Below, piece by piece: positions 1-11,442 of a stretch of 64,000 nt of DNA. Position 1 is the stretch's first letter. Each line of letters starts with the position of its first letter. Source of the DNA: Dentipellis sp. KUC8613 (lineage: Eukaryota; Basidiomycota; Agaricomycetes; Russulales; Hericiaceae); the NCBI GenBank assembly GCA_002286715.1, contig NSJX01000018.1, positions 62,001 through 126,000 of the forward strand. The letters are read 5' to 3'. The translations under genes were made by a program, and so were the position numbers. Below the pieces are notes generated by a model. It saw only the letters and a list, made by a program, of their open reading frames with translations. It did no database searches and was not told the origin of the DNA.

Positions 1-391
1 ACACCGTGTGTCGCATCCTCAGGATCGGATGGAGAACGTTCGCGTCGCGCAGATAGCCGCACACTATCACTGGTTGCAAGCAGTGTGTCCATTCGTGTAG
101 TCTGTTACCTGAATATGCGGAGAAAGCAGCGGGCTTCGCAAAAGGGGAGGGGAAGGAGTCAGCAGCATCGGGATTCGATTTGACCACGCTTTATAGGCAT
201 CCGAGGTCGTGGACCTAATGCTGGCAAATCAACCAGTGTTGGGGATGAACAGGATGACTCGCCTGGGTGTGGGAATTCTGCTTCAACGACATACACGCTG
301 TTTACGTATCCTTGACATTGAAGTAGGCAAGTTTACATTATGACGTTGTAGGCTACAATCATACTTGACTACCAGGACTGTATGCTGTTAC
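1..391. other. left-edge gap, nothing recognised
   Basis: No convincing reading frame, RNA gene or repeat is visible here. It lies downstream of the F-box gene, so part of it is probably its 3' untranslated region. Confidence 0.5.
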
Positions 392-2575
392 TTAGGCACC
401 TGGTGAACGGAAATAATCTTCAACGGGCTGCGGAAAATATGAGAAACAAGTACGCACTGTTGAAATGTGGCTTTCCACTTCTACCCTCTCGTCGTAGAAA
501 CGCAATTCTGGAATATCATCAAATGGTGGCGCAGTCGGGGACTCACAGAGAGGAAAGACGTCCGAGATATCCTCGATCTTGGCGTCTTTCGGCAGGATCT
601 CCACTTGAGCAACGCGACGTTCTCCTAGAATTTCGTAGAATTGCTTTCTCCACCACTTCGCCCCTCGGTTGACGGGCCAGCTCTCACCGACGACATAATC
701 ATCATGTTCGTCGATAGGTTCGGTATCGAGAGCTACCGCAATATTTCGCAGAGGCTGTCCTTGGTCGGCAGATAGCCCCGCAAACGTTGACAGCGATGCT
801 CCCAGGCCACCGTGATACACATTGCAGTCTAAGACCCATACTCCTTCGAGAACGGGGCAGGGAGAGCCCCCCGCAGGAGGGCGTAAGGCGGTCAACGCCC
901 GACTAACATCGCCTGCATCGAGTCCGGAGAAGATGACACATTTCAGCAAAGGCAAAATTCCGAACAGCTGCCTCCACGGGACCTGCGTGTCCCCGTGGCC
1001 AAAGAAGCACATGTCCGACGTTGTAAGTGGTCCGGTCAGAAGCAGGTGCGTCACGTCCTGAGTTTTGCAGACGAACGGGCGGGCTATCAGAGTGCCTCCG
1101 GTGTGGAAAGGCGAGTTGTACGAGTCTATATAGAAAGGCGTGGAAAGCAATGTCGGAGGATTGTCGCCTGCTGCTTTCAAGCGTAGCTGGTCCGGTTCAA
1201 TAGCAGTCGGGTCTGAGCCAATCTGGATAGCCGTGATATGTTCAAAGAACTTGGGACGGACTCGAAGGTCGCAATCAAGCTCTGTATCTATATCCGACTC
1301 CGTCGAGGTGCCGGTGAGGCTCCTCAACCTGTTGAAGACAAAATGAGCAGCGACCGTGTTAGGTAGCTCCAACCGTTCGAAGATACCGAGCGAATCGGTG
1401 ACAGGGACGAAGAGTGGGTTGCGCACTGCCACGCGTCGCAAATGCGACAGCGTGACGAGCGGCCTCTTACGGGGCGGCGTGATTTCGAAAAAAGGTCCTG
1501 GATGTTCGTCTCCACCTTCGTCGACATCTTCATCTTCGTCTTTATCTTCGTCTTCATCTTCGTCTCCATCTTTGTCTTCGTTGGCATCTTCATTTTCATC
1601 ATCGTCATCGTCATCGTCATCGTCACCCGACTCAGTCATCGTGAGCAGCACCAAAGTATCCAGGAGAGGGGTAGATGACAGAAGATTGAGAAGGTGAGCT
1701 GTAGAGATCGAGATGCGTCCTAGGATAAGAACACTCAGGTGACGAGAAACCATAGCAGTGAAGTCACGAGGCGGGGCAAGACCTCGCAGGCTGAGCCTAT
1801 GTAAACCGCCAGCCGACACATAAAATGGGTGGATAAGACGCGTTGAGATTGTTGAGGAATCGCCATAGTAGTCCACCGCCAGATCATCCAGACCTCCCAT
1901 ATCCTCCAGATCATCCAATGGTGTGTACCGGGAAAACAGACTGACAAGGGAGTTTTCGATCGTTTGCTCGTCGAACGTTTCGTCAATTCGGAGGCGCAGC
2001 GATTTCAGTCGGTGTAGTACAGACACCAGCGGAGAGTAGGGGTCCGAAGGTGGGAAGAAGAGTTGCGGCCCTTGTCCTATTAGCAAGGAGACGTGGAACG
2101 GTAAGGACCTCGATCGTTCCACGAATGCAGGGAGAAAACGAAGAGAATAGTCCATCGGAAAGTGAGTCCAAAGGGCAGGCGTTTCAAGGGCAACTTTTCT
2201 CCAATTTCCGCAGACCTGCGACACGTTCAAGGCGTCCCTGTCTAAATCGCTGCCATGGTCAAGGAGAGTGAAAATGTACGCAAGAATATCGGGGGAGAGA
2301 CGCTGTATGCCGCGATACGTGTTCATGATCTTCTTGAACTCCAGGACCGAGAAATCTAGGTCAGCTTCCAGTTCGAGCATCTGCGAATTTGGTATCAAAA
2401 ATTTCTGACAAGCGAAATTGCGAGAGGTACGGACCGTTTGTCTGTTTGCCACATTCTTACTACCGTTTTCCCATATACGCCTGTTACCTTGGATATTATC
2501 GGATAAGCTACTGATGACGTTCTTTATAGAGTCCACGTGGGCATTAAACTCGGGGTCGTCAACGACCGCGTCCAT
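392..2575 (-). CDS. F-box protein with an acidic tract
   Basis: Single-exon gene of 727 residues. The F-box-like domain covers about residues 89-140 (IQRLSPDILAYIFTLL, then VCGNWRKVALETPALWTHF), the form common in agaricomycete F-box families. F-box proteins recruit targets to SCF ubiquitin ligases through Skp1. The rest is leucine-rich and resembles the degenerate LRR-like tails of this family. Around residues 317-357 there is an almost pure Asp/Glu tract encoded by GAT/GAA-type triplet repeats. The ATG at 2575 is the first methionine of the open frame and lies about 90 codons before the F-box. The substrate cannot be predicted; these families are large and fast-evolving. The domain call is firm and the function is open. 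Confidence 0.85.
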   Translation of the reverse strand: MDAVVDDPEFNAHVDSIKNVISSLSDNIQGNRRIWENGSKNVANRQTVRTSRNFACQKFLIPNSQMLELEADLDFSVLEFKKIMNTYRGIQRLSPDILAYIFTLLDHGSDLDRDALNVSQVCGNWRKVALETPALWTHFPMDYSLRFLPAFVERSRSLPFHVSLLIGQGPQLFFPPSDPYSPLVSVLHRLKSLRLRIDETFDEQTIENSLVSLFSRYTPLDDLEDMGGLDDLAVDYYGDSSTISTRLIHPFYVSAGGLHRLSLRGLAPPRDFTAMVSRHLSVLILGRISISTAHLLNLLSSTPLLDTLVLLTMTESGDDDDDDDDDENEDANEDKDGDEDEDEDKDEDEDVDEGGDEHPGPFFEITPPRKRPLVTLSHLRRVAVRNPLFVPVTDSLGIFERLELPNTVAAHFVFNRLRSLTGTSTESDIDTELDCDLRVRPKFFEHITAIQIGSDPTAIEPDQLRLKAAGDNPPTLLSTPFYIDSYNSPFHTGGTLIARPFVCKTQDVTHLLLTGPLTTSDMCFFGHGDTQVPWRQLFGILPLLKCVIFSGLDAGDVSRALTALRPPAGGSPCPVLEGVWVLDCNVYHGGLGASLSTFAGLSADQGQPLRNIAVALDTEPIDEHDDYVVGESWPVNRGAKWWRKQFYEILGERRVAQVEILPKDAKIEDISDVFPLCESPTAPPFDDIPELRFYDERVEVESHISTVRTCFSYFPQPVEDYFRSPGA
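1505..1625. repeat. triplet microsatellite coding an Asp/Glu tract
   Basis: Run of TCATCG/TCTTCG-type triplets on the plus strand, read as Asp and Glu codons in the F-box gene on the minus strand. Such tracts change length easily between strains. Overlapping frames on both strands are open only because of the repeat. Confidence 0.8.
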
Positions 2576-3075
2576 TCTTGAAGCCCTCCTCTCGCCCTAA
2601 GTGAATTGGTTGCTTTGAACACGGTATCATTGGAAGAAAAAAGCGACACTCACTTGTCTAACTTACTTGAACGATGCGGATCTGTTTGGGAGATTGCACG
2701 CATATGCAGACAACGCACGTCGTTCTTAAGCAAATTGTAAGATGCTGTGCTTGACCAAATCCTGAACAAAGGTGAAGCCATGCACTACGTAGGGCCTCAC
2801 TTTCCCTATTATGTCAATTGTCTCCCCAGTACCTTGTGTTACCGTTAGTTTGAGCAACCGTTACCTTGAAAGTGTTGCCAGGTACAGGACAAAAGTCGAT
2901 TAAGCGCTGGAGGAAAAACAAGGGTGGTGTATCGCGTGAGGTTCAAGAAAAGAACAATATTACACACACTGTGAACATATACAAATGAAATATCCATCGC
3001 ACCGCCTAGAAACGAGTGAACGTACATCTCACGCACGCGCGACCTTATTATTACCATTCCAAACCCACAAGGCAT
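2576..3075. other. intergenic, nothing recognised
   Basis: Lies between the 5' end of the F-box gene and the 3' end of PPT1. It presumably holds the F-box promoter and the PPT1 3' untranslated region. No ORF, RNA or repeat stands out. Confidence 0.5.
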
Positions 3076-4284
3076 CTATACAGCACCTCCGACGTACTGC
3101 TTCACAATGGGCTCCCAGCATTCCGTCGGCAGCTGCATGTGCTCAGTATCGCATGTCGTCAGCACCACGCCGCCTTTCTCGTCCAGCGTGCGCAGCCCGA
3201 TCCAATCCTCGACGTAAAGCGGCTGCAGGCGCATCGGGATGACCGTCTTCTCATTCGCGTCCGGCGACTGTTGTGCATACGAGCCAAACCAGGCGCTCTC
3301 CTTGGGCAAGACGGTTTTGTCGCGTCCGAACATGATCAGCACGAGCTTGTTGAGCGAAGCGATGTTCTGTGCGTAAGTGACATTGCGCTGGGAGAGGGAA
3401 GAGCTCTCAGGCGAGAGCTCATTGTTGATCGAAGTGAGGAAGTGGTTGGAGGTGAGGTACAATTGGAGCTGATCTGGGTCGCGGTAGTATTGCGCCTGGA
3501 TCGCTCACGAGTCTAGTCGATGCATCACAGAAACACGACAAAACGTACCTGAATGAGATGCTCCTGTGCCCAGGTTCCGTAGACGTTGCGCTTGGCCGTA
3601 TCCCGCGCGACTCTGCATAGGAAATCATACGGCTGGCAAAGCGGCAGGTCCGAGACTCCCATATGTTGCGAACCGAAAGTGATGAGGTTGTGGACGGGAG
3701 GTGAATTGTAGCGTTCCACGTAGGCGCGGAGGAACTGGCCGCCTGCAATGGTGGAGATGCATGTCAGCACCCGTCAGCATCAGCATAGGGCGGAAGTCAC
3801 CTTGCGAGAAGCCCAGAGCATCGAAGCCATCGCGCAGTTCGTCGATGCCCTTCAATTGTTCCGCGACGAGGTCAATTTGGTCATTAGCATTGCCATACTA
3901 AGTGGGGGCGGCATGCCAGAATGAATGTAAGCCCTCCTGAGAATACACAGACATGCAACGTACGAAACCAGCACGTTGATCTGCTTCAGACGCTTCTTCA
4001 ATGTAGACCGAATGGACGAAGATACCTGGATGTATCTCCTTTATTTTGTCCTGGAATTGTACCATCCCTGCAGATGAATGACTATCCCCTGAAACCCATG
4101 GTCAGTTCACGTCATTCGGAGCGGCGGAGAAGCCTGTACCCATTCCGTGCCAGAGCACAAGAGGCCTAGGCGTCTTCGATATCACAGAGAGAACATTCTG
4201 TTCCTGGTACGGGTATGCGAATGTCGACAGAGGTATGATGGAAACGAAGGCGGAGAGTGCTAATGACAAATGGTGGAAGAGCAT
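3076..4284 (-). CDS. PPT1: palmitoyl-protein thioesterase (PPT1/CLN1 family)
   Basis: Removes palmitate from cysteines of S-acylated proteins during lysosomal/vacuolar turnover (family knowledge). The product starts with a hydrophobic signal peptide (MLFHHLSLALSAFVSIIPL). It then runs through RPLVLWHGMGDSH, the nucleophile elbow GFSQGG, and LITFGSQHMGVSDLP. Towards the end come LIMFGRDKTVLPKESAWFG, which carries the likely catalytic Asp (GRD), and DTEHMQL with the catalytic His. At least four short introns must be removed. One at about 3743-3800 joins GFSQ to GGQFLRAY, and another joins WHGM to GDSHSS; both joins restore family motifs exactly. The last exon ends at the stop at 3076. The length, about 320 residues, fits the family. 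PPT1 identity is strong; exact borders of the middle exons are approximate. Confidence 0.9.
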
Positions 4285-4733
4285 TGTGACTGAATGACAC
4301 CGCGCAGGTACACCCCGACCTGGTCAATGATACTCATCCAACAGACGAGCCACAGGAGTGAAGGCTCACTTGTATTAACGATACGCAACTCGTTTGTATG
4401 CTCTACGATACTGCTGCCAAAGTACAGTCGTACGACTCAAGGCAGGCTTCGCACTCTCGGAGTGAACTGAACCGTCTGTCGATGCCGCATAAGAATAATG
4501 CTAAACGTACGAGATCGAAGTGAGCTTACATGTCTCGTTCTCCCTCCGATATTCCACTAGTTCCGTTGACTCTGAAACAAACAATGAAGCTGCGAAGCTA
4601 CGGAGACACGCTGGGAGTGAAGCGCGCATGGTCGTTTGGCGGCAACCCCGCATTCGTGCGGCGAACACCGAGATCCGTGTCAGCCGTATTGACTTTGAAC
4701 ACGATATGGACAATATACAAACCGCTCTTTCGA

Positions 4734-4869
4734 GCTCCCGTCTGGCTCAGTCGGAAGAATAGGTCTCTAGCGATGCCTCTGATTGGTTGACTACGATCAC
4801 CCAGCCAATGAAATGCGCTCGCTAATGTTATATGACCCCCTGGGTTCGAGCCTGACGTGGATCATTTTT
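4734..4869 (+). ncRNA. tRNA-derived Pol III element (SINE-like), copy 1
   Basis: Contains an A-box-like TGGCTCAGTCGG (4743-4754) and a B-box-like GGTTCGAGCC (4843-4852), and ends in a T5 run (4865-4869) as expected for RNA polymerase III termination. The 5' end TCCCGTC (4736-4742) can pair with GACG-T-GGA (4854-4861), giving an acceptor-like helix with one bulge. The GTCTCT after the A box recalls tRNA-Lys, but the A-B spacing (about 88 bases) is too long and the T-stem is broken, so it is not a normal tRNA. A second copy lies inverted at 8981-9120, and similarity starts and stops exactly at these limits. Transcription is inferred, not shown. Confidence 0.6.
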
Positions 4870-6279
4870 GTTGGCTCTTGCACGATCCACCGCTTGTAAC
4901 TTTTGCTCCCTCGCCCTTGGAATTGGTCAGTCTAATTCGAATATCAAGTCGTAGCTCGACTTTCGCGCATGTTCAAAGTGAAGGATAGGCTGCCTCGACC
5001 TGTCGACATCGCCGTGGAGATGATCGTCACAAAATACAGTCATGACCGGCGCTCACGTCTACGTACGTGTTTGCTTGCATAGTTAGATGACGGTGCCGGT
5101 ATGTACATGCTCGAGATACCGTGAACTCATAGTAGCCGGGGGTCATCAAAAAAGTACGGACACCCCTGCCCGCTGCGTAGTCAAGTCGTCCGAACTTCCT
5201 TCTGGCGTTGTATCATGGCGATCAGTCTAGAATCTACAGCATTCATGCGGCCACTCATGGCGCGCACCCTCGGCTTTCTGAATACTATTGAATGGCAACG
5301 ATACCCAGCTTTACCTCTCTAGAAAATCCCGTAAATTGCTCCATCGCGTGCGAGCTGACCTTGTCATGGCTTACAGCATACACTCATGGAGGGATTATTC
5401 ATATGTACGTGGCAACGCAAGTTGAACGCAGGTGAACCGCGTTAATTGGGACTGATGGGACGAATAAAAAGTCCGGCTCCCGGCTCGTAAGTATTCACCG
5501 TCACCAACATGACTTGTATTTTGGAAAAGGTGGGAGCCTCCCTGCCACTGCTTGGACTATAATTTGAAAGGCCTATTGGGGTACGAGAAGCGATCTCCGA
5601 AGCCCAAGGGTACGCGACCTTTGAGCTTGCCGTACGCACTGCGGCACACTCCAGCGTAGCACTGCCACCGTACTGCCCTGAGGTACCTCGGAGACTCGGA
5701 GTTGCCAAGACTGCCGAAGCCGCGGACCACGTGGCGAGTAAGAGGTCGTTTTCAGCTGCAGAGCTGAGCACTTTGGGAGACAGCGGGACATCGAGCACAA
5801 GGCGAGACTGTATAGAAGAAAGTGTCGGAGGCAAAGCGGCAGCGAGGAGAACAGCGGACAAAGGGCGGGAGCAGCACTGACGCTGCTGAGAACAAGGCGG
5901 GGCGAGTCAGCTGACGTGAGCGGCGCGCGGGTCCCTGGGCGGAACGCTCGGGTACCATCCTACTATTATCTTCACCGAGCCTCTTCTCAGTTTCCTCGAG
6001 GCTCAGTTCTCCTGCACACGGCATCCAGCACATGCACCCACATTCTCTGCATTTCTGACGTCTTTCTTCGTTATCTCACAAGTCTAGATCCACGTCTTTT
6101 CTCGGGCGTTACTTTCCATCGGCCATCCCCTGACCACTCTTCGGACGCCCACCCGCTGGCTCACAGGCTCTCGCTACAGATCACACCTTCATTTATCAAC
6201 CCCGTGGCCCGCTATATCTAGTGCATCTGCTCTGACTATACCCTCTTCTCCACCCTCCAAAACAGGCGGCGTTCTCGCC
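4870..6279. other. intergenic region upstream of the GT61 gene
   Basis: No gene recognised. A minus-strand open frame at 5442-5861 starts with TTG rather than ATG and matches nothing I know. The last 350 bases are pyrimidine-rich on the plus strand, as is common for core promoters in these fungi. They probably serve the GT61 gene that starts at 6280. Confidence 0.45.
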
Positions 6280-8295
6280 ATGCGCACATTCTCTCCCCGC
6301 GATGCCATCCTTGTACTTGTCGGCGCTGCAGCAATGCACATATTCAGTCTCCTCTTCTCTCCTTTCGACGCCAGCTCAATAGTGGTTAATAACAATCTGT
6401 CATCCGAGCTTCTCAATTCTCCTGGTCAACCTGGCGCTATCCCAAACCAGGATTCATCTAACCGTGCAGAGGCAGTACGCCCACCCGTGGAGCACGAAGC
6501 GCCAACGCACCCCCTTCTTTCGCCGCCTCCAAATGTCCTTACTGGTCGATCAATCCCGGAGACTCAGCTTCTGTCTCATGCGCCCGGATGGACAACATTC
6601 CGCAACCTGTATATGTCCAATGGCACACTATACATCGTTACCTCACACCGCGAAGCTTTCCCCGATATCGCATTGATGACCTCAACAGGTCTGCCAGCAT
6701 TCAACACGCCAGAGAGCATTGCGGAGCGAATGCCCACAGAGAAGGATATGGCATTCTTGACGCCTGCAGAAGCGCGGAAGCTTTGGATCGGGGAAGAAGC
6801 TCTTGGCGAGAGGAATCGAATCTTTGCGGTCGAGGGAAGAACAGTACGTCGTTTCTGCGCTAACCGTTCGGGATGTCTTCCATTTTCCCTTCTTCCCGAG
6901 AGCATTAACGATCGGTACTGACCGCTCATTACAGCTACTCTTCAATGATCCCAATCAGTGTGCGTGTTTCATGCATCTGTGTCCACGCTTCGACTGACCC
7001 CTCTGCGCAGTCCTCAACCACTATTATCACTTCGTCGCAGAGCTCTTCTTTGGCGTATGGGCTTTTTGGACAGGCACTTTCCGCGCGCTCTCCCCTTCAC
7101 TCTTTCCCGGCTCTGCCTTGACTCCCTTCACGCAATCCCACCCATCTTCCCCCCTTCCCGCGAATACTCAGCTCCTCCTTGGGCAGACCGAATCTGTGCC
7201 CTCCTTCGACCGAGCAATCTTCGCACACTCGACGGGCGAGGAGTGGCGCGACAGCCCTGGCTTCAACACATACTTCCTCCGCGCCGCCTTCCCGTCTATT
7301 GCCGTCGAGTCGCGCCAGGATTGGCAAGACCGCATCGCCGCAACGTACAGCGCGCCGTCAACCACGGCGCCGGGCAAGCGCACGGGCAAGACCAAGGCGT
7401 GGTGGTTCGACACTGTGATGCTCACCGACCGCAGCGCCGCGCACCGCGGCGAGGAATGCGGTGCCCGCACCCAGCGCACTGCGGCTGAGGCCATGCTTGT
7501 CGTCAACCGCACACTCGACAAGGCATGGTGGGAACCCGTTCGACGTGCGGTGCTTCGCTTCGCTGGCGTCCCGCAGTCCACCATCGCTCTGGGCTTACCG
7601 GCGCCGGCGTCTGAACTCGACCCTGACCATGCTAGGTTTGGGAAGGGCTTGCAGACGCAGAACGAACATCAATGGGCGGACCTCGAGGGTTGGAATGGGC
7701 AGGTCGTTGTTACCTACATCAACAGGCAAGGCGTGCGGCGGCATCTCATTGAAGAGGATCACGATAGGCTGGTCGCGTCGCTCGAGGAGCTTTGTTCGAG
7801 GCGGGGCTGGGAGCTGAATGTGGTGAAGGCAGAACGCCTGAGCAAAGAGGAACAGCTGGCAGTCGTGTCAAGAACAAATGTGTGTTTGCTTGTTCCAATC
7901 GTCATGTGGGTACGAAGCTGACCGTGGCTTGTGCGTGCAGTTCCTCGTTGGCGTACACGGAAACGGCTTGACGCATCTTGTTATGATGCCTGTCACCCCG
8001 ATCACCACCGTCATCGAGCTCTTCTACCCCACCGGTTTTGCGCACGATTATGAATGGACGGCGCGGCAGTTGGGGATCAAGCACTACGCAGTGTGGAATG
8101 ATACGTGAGTAGCCAGCGTTTCGTATGATGTACAAGCACGTAGCTCAACTTGAACGCCCTAGATCCATGACATACCCGGACCCCAAGATTATCTACCCTT
8201 CGTACCCTGAGGGCTTCCAAGGCACACAAATACCAGTCTACGGGCCCCATGTAGCCAAAATCATCGAGGAGCGTGCTGACTCCTACAAGTCATAA
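6280..8295 (+). CDS. GT61-family glycosyltransferase, type II membrane protein
   Basis: An N-terminal membrane anchor (AILVLVGAAAMHIFSLLF) is followed by a Ser/Pro-rich stem and a lumenal catalytic region, so the enzyme probably acts in the Golgi or ER. Family hallmarks are LNHYYHFVAELFFGVW in the first half and GVHGNGLTHLVMM near the end, the conserved GT61 (DUF563) nucleotide-sugar motif. The family includes O-GlcNAc and xylosyl transferases (EOGT-like); donor and acceptor cannot be told here. Four short introns are predicted. One near 6843 joins AVEGRT to LLFNDPN, and one near 6960 joins NDPNQ to FLNHYYHF. Others lie before FLVGVHGNG and before SMTYPDPK. The stop is at 8293-8295 and the length about 560 residues. 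The gene sits between two inverted tRNA-derived elements. Confidence 0.85.
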
Positions 8296-8980
8296 CCCTC
8301 ACTACCCGTCGCCTACACCCCCTACCCGCTCGACCTATCCCACTACCTACACATACCAGACCTCACCACGCTCGCTATCTCGTCCCTCCACCCTCCACCC
8401 TCATACCTCACATCATGGATATCCATCCATGTAGTGCCCTTCAACGCGACATCCGGCATGGGCCGTTGGACCTGTACCCTGTTAATTGTGTACCCCTACT
8501 ATAATCTGCGCGCCGCCGCGGACGTCTTGACACTGTAATCTAGCCCAAGAGCGCGTCAAGCTTCCGTCCCGCGTTTCCGTTGTCCGCGGGTGAGTGAACC
8601 CGGGCTCGTGGTTGTGCGATGTGCGATGTGCATGTGGATGGTGCATCGTGTGTCTTTCCTCCCTTTTCCCTTTTTATTTCGTAGGGCCCACGAGCAGCTG
8701 TTGCTGCGTTGTCCTCGCGTTTGGTGTTTAGTGTTCAAGGATATTTGGTATATGGTATTTATTGGGTATAGGTATAGGTATATAGTACGTATCGGGCTGC
8801 TTCGATCTACGGGTCTTGTGGTAAAGGACTATAGTTTAGACTGTGATCGTCATTCGAGTACTGTGGAAATTCGATCGGATCGTTTTATGCGGTTGCTTGT
8901 GCGGCTCGGTCAATGCTAAAGCTCTGCGCCGATACGATGATAGCAGGGCAGAATGTTTGGGAGTTTGGAGCATGGGGGAG
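8296..8980. other. 3' flank of the GT61 gene
   Basis: Contains the presumed 3' untranslated region of the GT61 gene, including a TA-rich run of GGTATA-type repeats near 8750-8785. No gene seen. Confidence 0.5.
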
Positions 8981-9120
8981 AAAAAATGATCCGCATCTGA
9001 CTCGAACCCAGGGGGTCGTGCAACATTAGCGAGCGCGTTATCATTGGCTGGTTGAACGTTGAGTCGACCAGTCAGAGGCATCGCTAGAGACCTAATCTTC
9101 CGACTGAGCCAGATGGGAGC
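8981..9120 (-). ncRNA. tRNA-derived Pol III element (SINE-like), copy 2, inverted
   Basis: Read on the minus strand it begins GCTCCCATC (9120 downward), carries the A-box-like TGGCTCAGTCGG (9100-9111) and B-box-like GGTTCGAGTC (8999-9008), and ends in a T6 run (8981-8986). It matches copy 1 over its whole length, and similarity ends at the T run. The terminal helix is kept by a paired change: TCCCATC (9112-9118) pairs with GATG-C-GGA (8990-8997), where copy 1 has TCCCGTC with GACG. This G-C to A-T swap hints that the helix is under selection in the RNA. Confidence 0.6.
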
Positions 9121-9446
9121 TTGATTATGGTGAATGTAACTTGTACTAGTACCGATAGTGTGAACGTTTTCTCGACAATTTGATTGGACGACGAACCTGG
9201 GCCATCTGTAAGACGAGTTCGCACCATTGCGAGCAGAGTGCGTTCTTCATGAACATGAGGAGAATATGTATTGAGTGATGAGTAATGTATGATGTACAAG
9301 ATAAATGGCTGAGTGTGGACGATGGCTACAAAATGCAAGTGATAACACACGAGGGCTTTGGCGACTAAGTCAGTATGGATTAGTTGCTTCACTGTAAATT
9401 CCTCCTTCCTTTCCTCTATGAGTACACGATTAACCGATTGAATATT

Positions 9447-11034
9447 TTAATGCGCAGGCTTGCGCCTCTCTACGAGCTCTTGCGACTCGTTCACATACTG
9501 TTTGGACGTGTCGCGGTCGAACCTACAAACCAACGCGTCAGTCCGATGCATTGCGTTACGAGACGCGTGACTTACTCCACCAATTTGCCCTTTACGTGCA
9601 TGTTTGGTTCACGAAGTGCGAAAGGGTTGATGTCGTCCGACTTCAGGTTCGCGAGGCTGTGATTGACGAAGCGGTGCGTCGTCTCGTCGGAGCGCACGGC
9701 GTAGATGACGTCGAGCATGGTGGCGTCCTTCCGAAGCCGCCAGTAATCCTTCGCGATCCCAGGTGCGGGATGGGAAACCCTGCAGGATGTGAGCTTCGTC
9801 GGGAGGCCTGTGTCGGGAAAGACTGCTTACCATTCTGGGAACCTGCCCTCCTCCATCTCTTGGATGCATCGCGTGTAGGTGAGGACGGCCTCCTCCTCTA
9901 GATGTCCCACGAATCGGTGGCATGTCTTGGGGGAGAGGATATACGAAAGGACTGGCGCAACGGACGTGTAAGCGTGCGAATCAAGACTTGAAGGGGAGAG
10001 GGAGCATACAGAATGCGTTATAGAAAACTCCCTGAGCACCAAGAATGAGTGCCCGGAATAATATGCCGGGGTTGCGAAGAGTCATAAATGTCCTGGAAGA
10101 ATTTCAGTGCTGAATCGCGGCCATGCTGAGAATAAAGCTCTTACATCAAGTGCATTCTCTCGTTTTCGGCTTCTTCGAGAAGGGTATGGATCCAACCCGA
10201 GTCACGCCTCTGCCAGACAGTGAGCATGAGCAAACCTTGCAAATGGAAGCAGGATCATACGAACCATGAGCCGCAGGCTCTTGAGGTGTCGAAGGGTAGC
10301 CGCGACCATACCCGGTACGGCGGCAATTGACTCGAGGAAAAGGACACGCTGCAATTGATAATGAGCATGATATACAGCAGAACTATTACCCGATGCACGT
10401 ACGTTGAGCCAGTCATGTTCGTTCATGATGTAGCCGCCCTTGCGCAATTCTTCCAGACTCAAGTTCTTTTCCGGAGGTATAGGCTTATGTTTGTAGCCGG
10501 AGACTACGTCGAAGCCCCATCTACGAAAACCATCAGACAGAACTGGACATCGTGACAGTCGCCTGACGTACCTCAGTATATGGACGAATGCAACGGCAAG
10601 CTTGTCCGATACTGTTTTTGCCTCACGATGAAGCACCTGTAACAAAGGTCAGGGAAAATCACGACGATCAAAATAAACTGCGCACTTCAACGGACTTCAA
10701 CTCTTGAGGTGAGTATACCGGATGGAAGAGGACCCAGTCCCCAATGACCTCCGGCTCTGGCTTGTAATCGATTTCGGTCGACCGTGATTGGTCCTCTGTT
10801 CGAGCCAGGGGCTTTCCGTCAGCGGGCACATTCGCGGAGGAGGGACACTTGGAACGCACTATAATGGGGTCCTTCTGTACCAGGGAATGCCTGTTGATCA
10901 GTTTTCTTGGTCCTGAGATTGTCGCGTCGGGGTAGGCCCGTGGTAATAGACCGGTGAGCAGAGATAATGAGCGGTCTAGCGGCCGAGACTGCTCCTCTGC
11001 GAAGACCAGCACGACAAGTGACGAGGGCGAGCAT
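9447..11034 (-). CDS. AOX1: mitochondrial alternative oxidase
   Basis: Cyanide-insensitive ubiquinol oxidase of the inner mitochondrial membrane; it bypasses complexes III and IV. The start at 11034 gives a basic, Ser/Arg-rich transit peptide ([20 protein letters not shown]). Family blocks follow in order: [64 protein letters not shown] and [20 protein letters not shown]. The glutamates and histidines of the di-iron centre are all present. About seven short introns are removed. The first, about 61 bases near 10895-10955, ends in a good branch site and CAG and restores the frame. The gene ends KPAH with the stop at 9447-9449. A perfect TATA box lies about 75 bases upstream. AOX genes are usually stress- or respiration-inhibitor-induced; that is family knowledge, not visible here. 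Confidence 0.93.
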
Positions 11035-11104
11035 GGTAGAAGACTTTCCCAATGCAATAGGGAGAGGGAGAATGTTATGCGAAACTTACCCGTGCCGAGG
11101 TAGC

Positions 11105-11113
11105 CCTTTTATA
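11105..11113 (-). promoter_or_regulatory. TATA box of the alternative oxidase gene
   Basis: On the minus strand this reads TATAAAAGG, a consensus TATA box, 70-80 bases before the ATG at 11034. A GTAAGT-like donor between the two suggests the 5' leader could also be spliced. Confidence 0.55.
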
Positions 11114-11442
11114 CGAATTGCAGTCCAAGTCACTAACCAATCCGTGACCACCCGACAGGTGCGCTCCTAAGGGCGTATCCGGCCGAACTGCGAGTAGCGC
11201 TGCCAGAAGGCCAAAAAAAAGCCGTTCAAGATGCAGAAAGTGTTGATTCCGGTTGCATTGACCTGCACAACATCGACAACTTGACTGGTTGACAAGTTAG
11301 TAGGAACCACAGTGATGAATAGCAAACCTACGATGGCGCCATATTGAGCATAGCCACATCCCGTGACATTGCACGTGACATGGTTGGTAAAATCACTCAA
11401 TCTGACTCAAAGACACAGTATTCTGCAATCCAGACTCGTCTG
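11114..11442. other. gap between AOX promoter and recombinase relic
   Basis: Minus-strand open frame 11167-11400 has a hydrophobic stretch but begins with TTG and matches no family I recognise. Otherwise nothing. Confidence 0.4.

Noticed and set aside
5442..5861. Minus-strand frame with a signal-peptide-like start
   Set aside because: It begins with TTG, has no ATG near the apparent leader and no recognisable features.
9609..9923. Minus-strand frame inside the alternative oxidase gene
   Set aside because: Shadow frame of the last AOX exons; the true frame carries the conserved [12 protein letters not shown] and [12 protein letters not shown] blocks.
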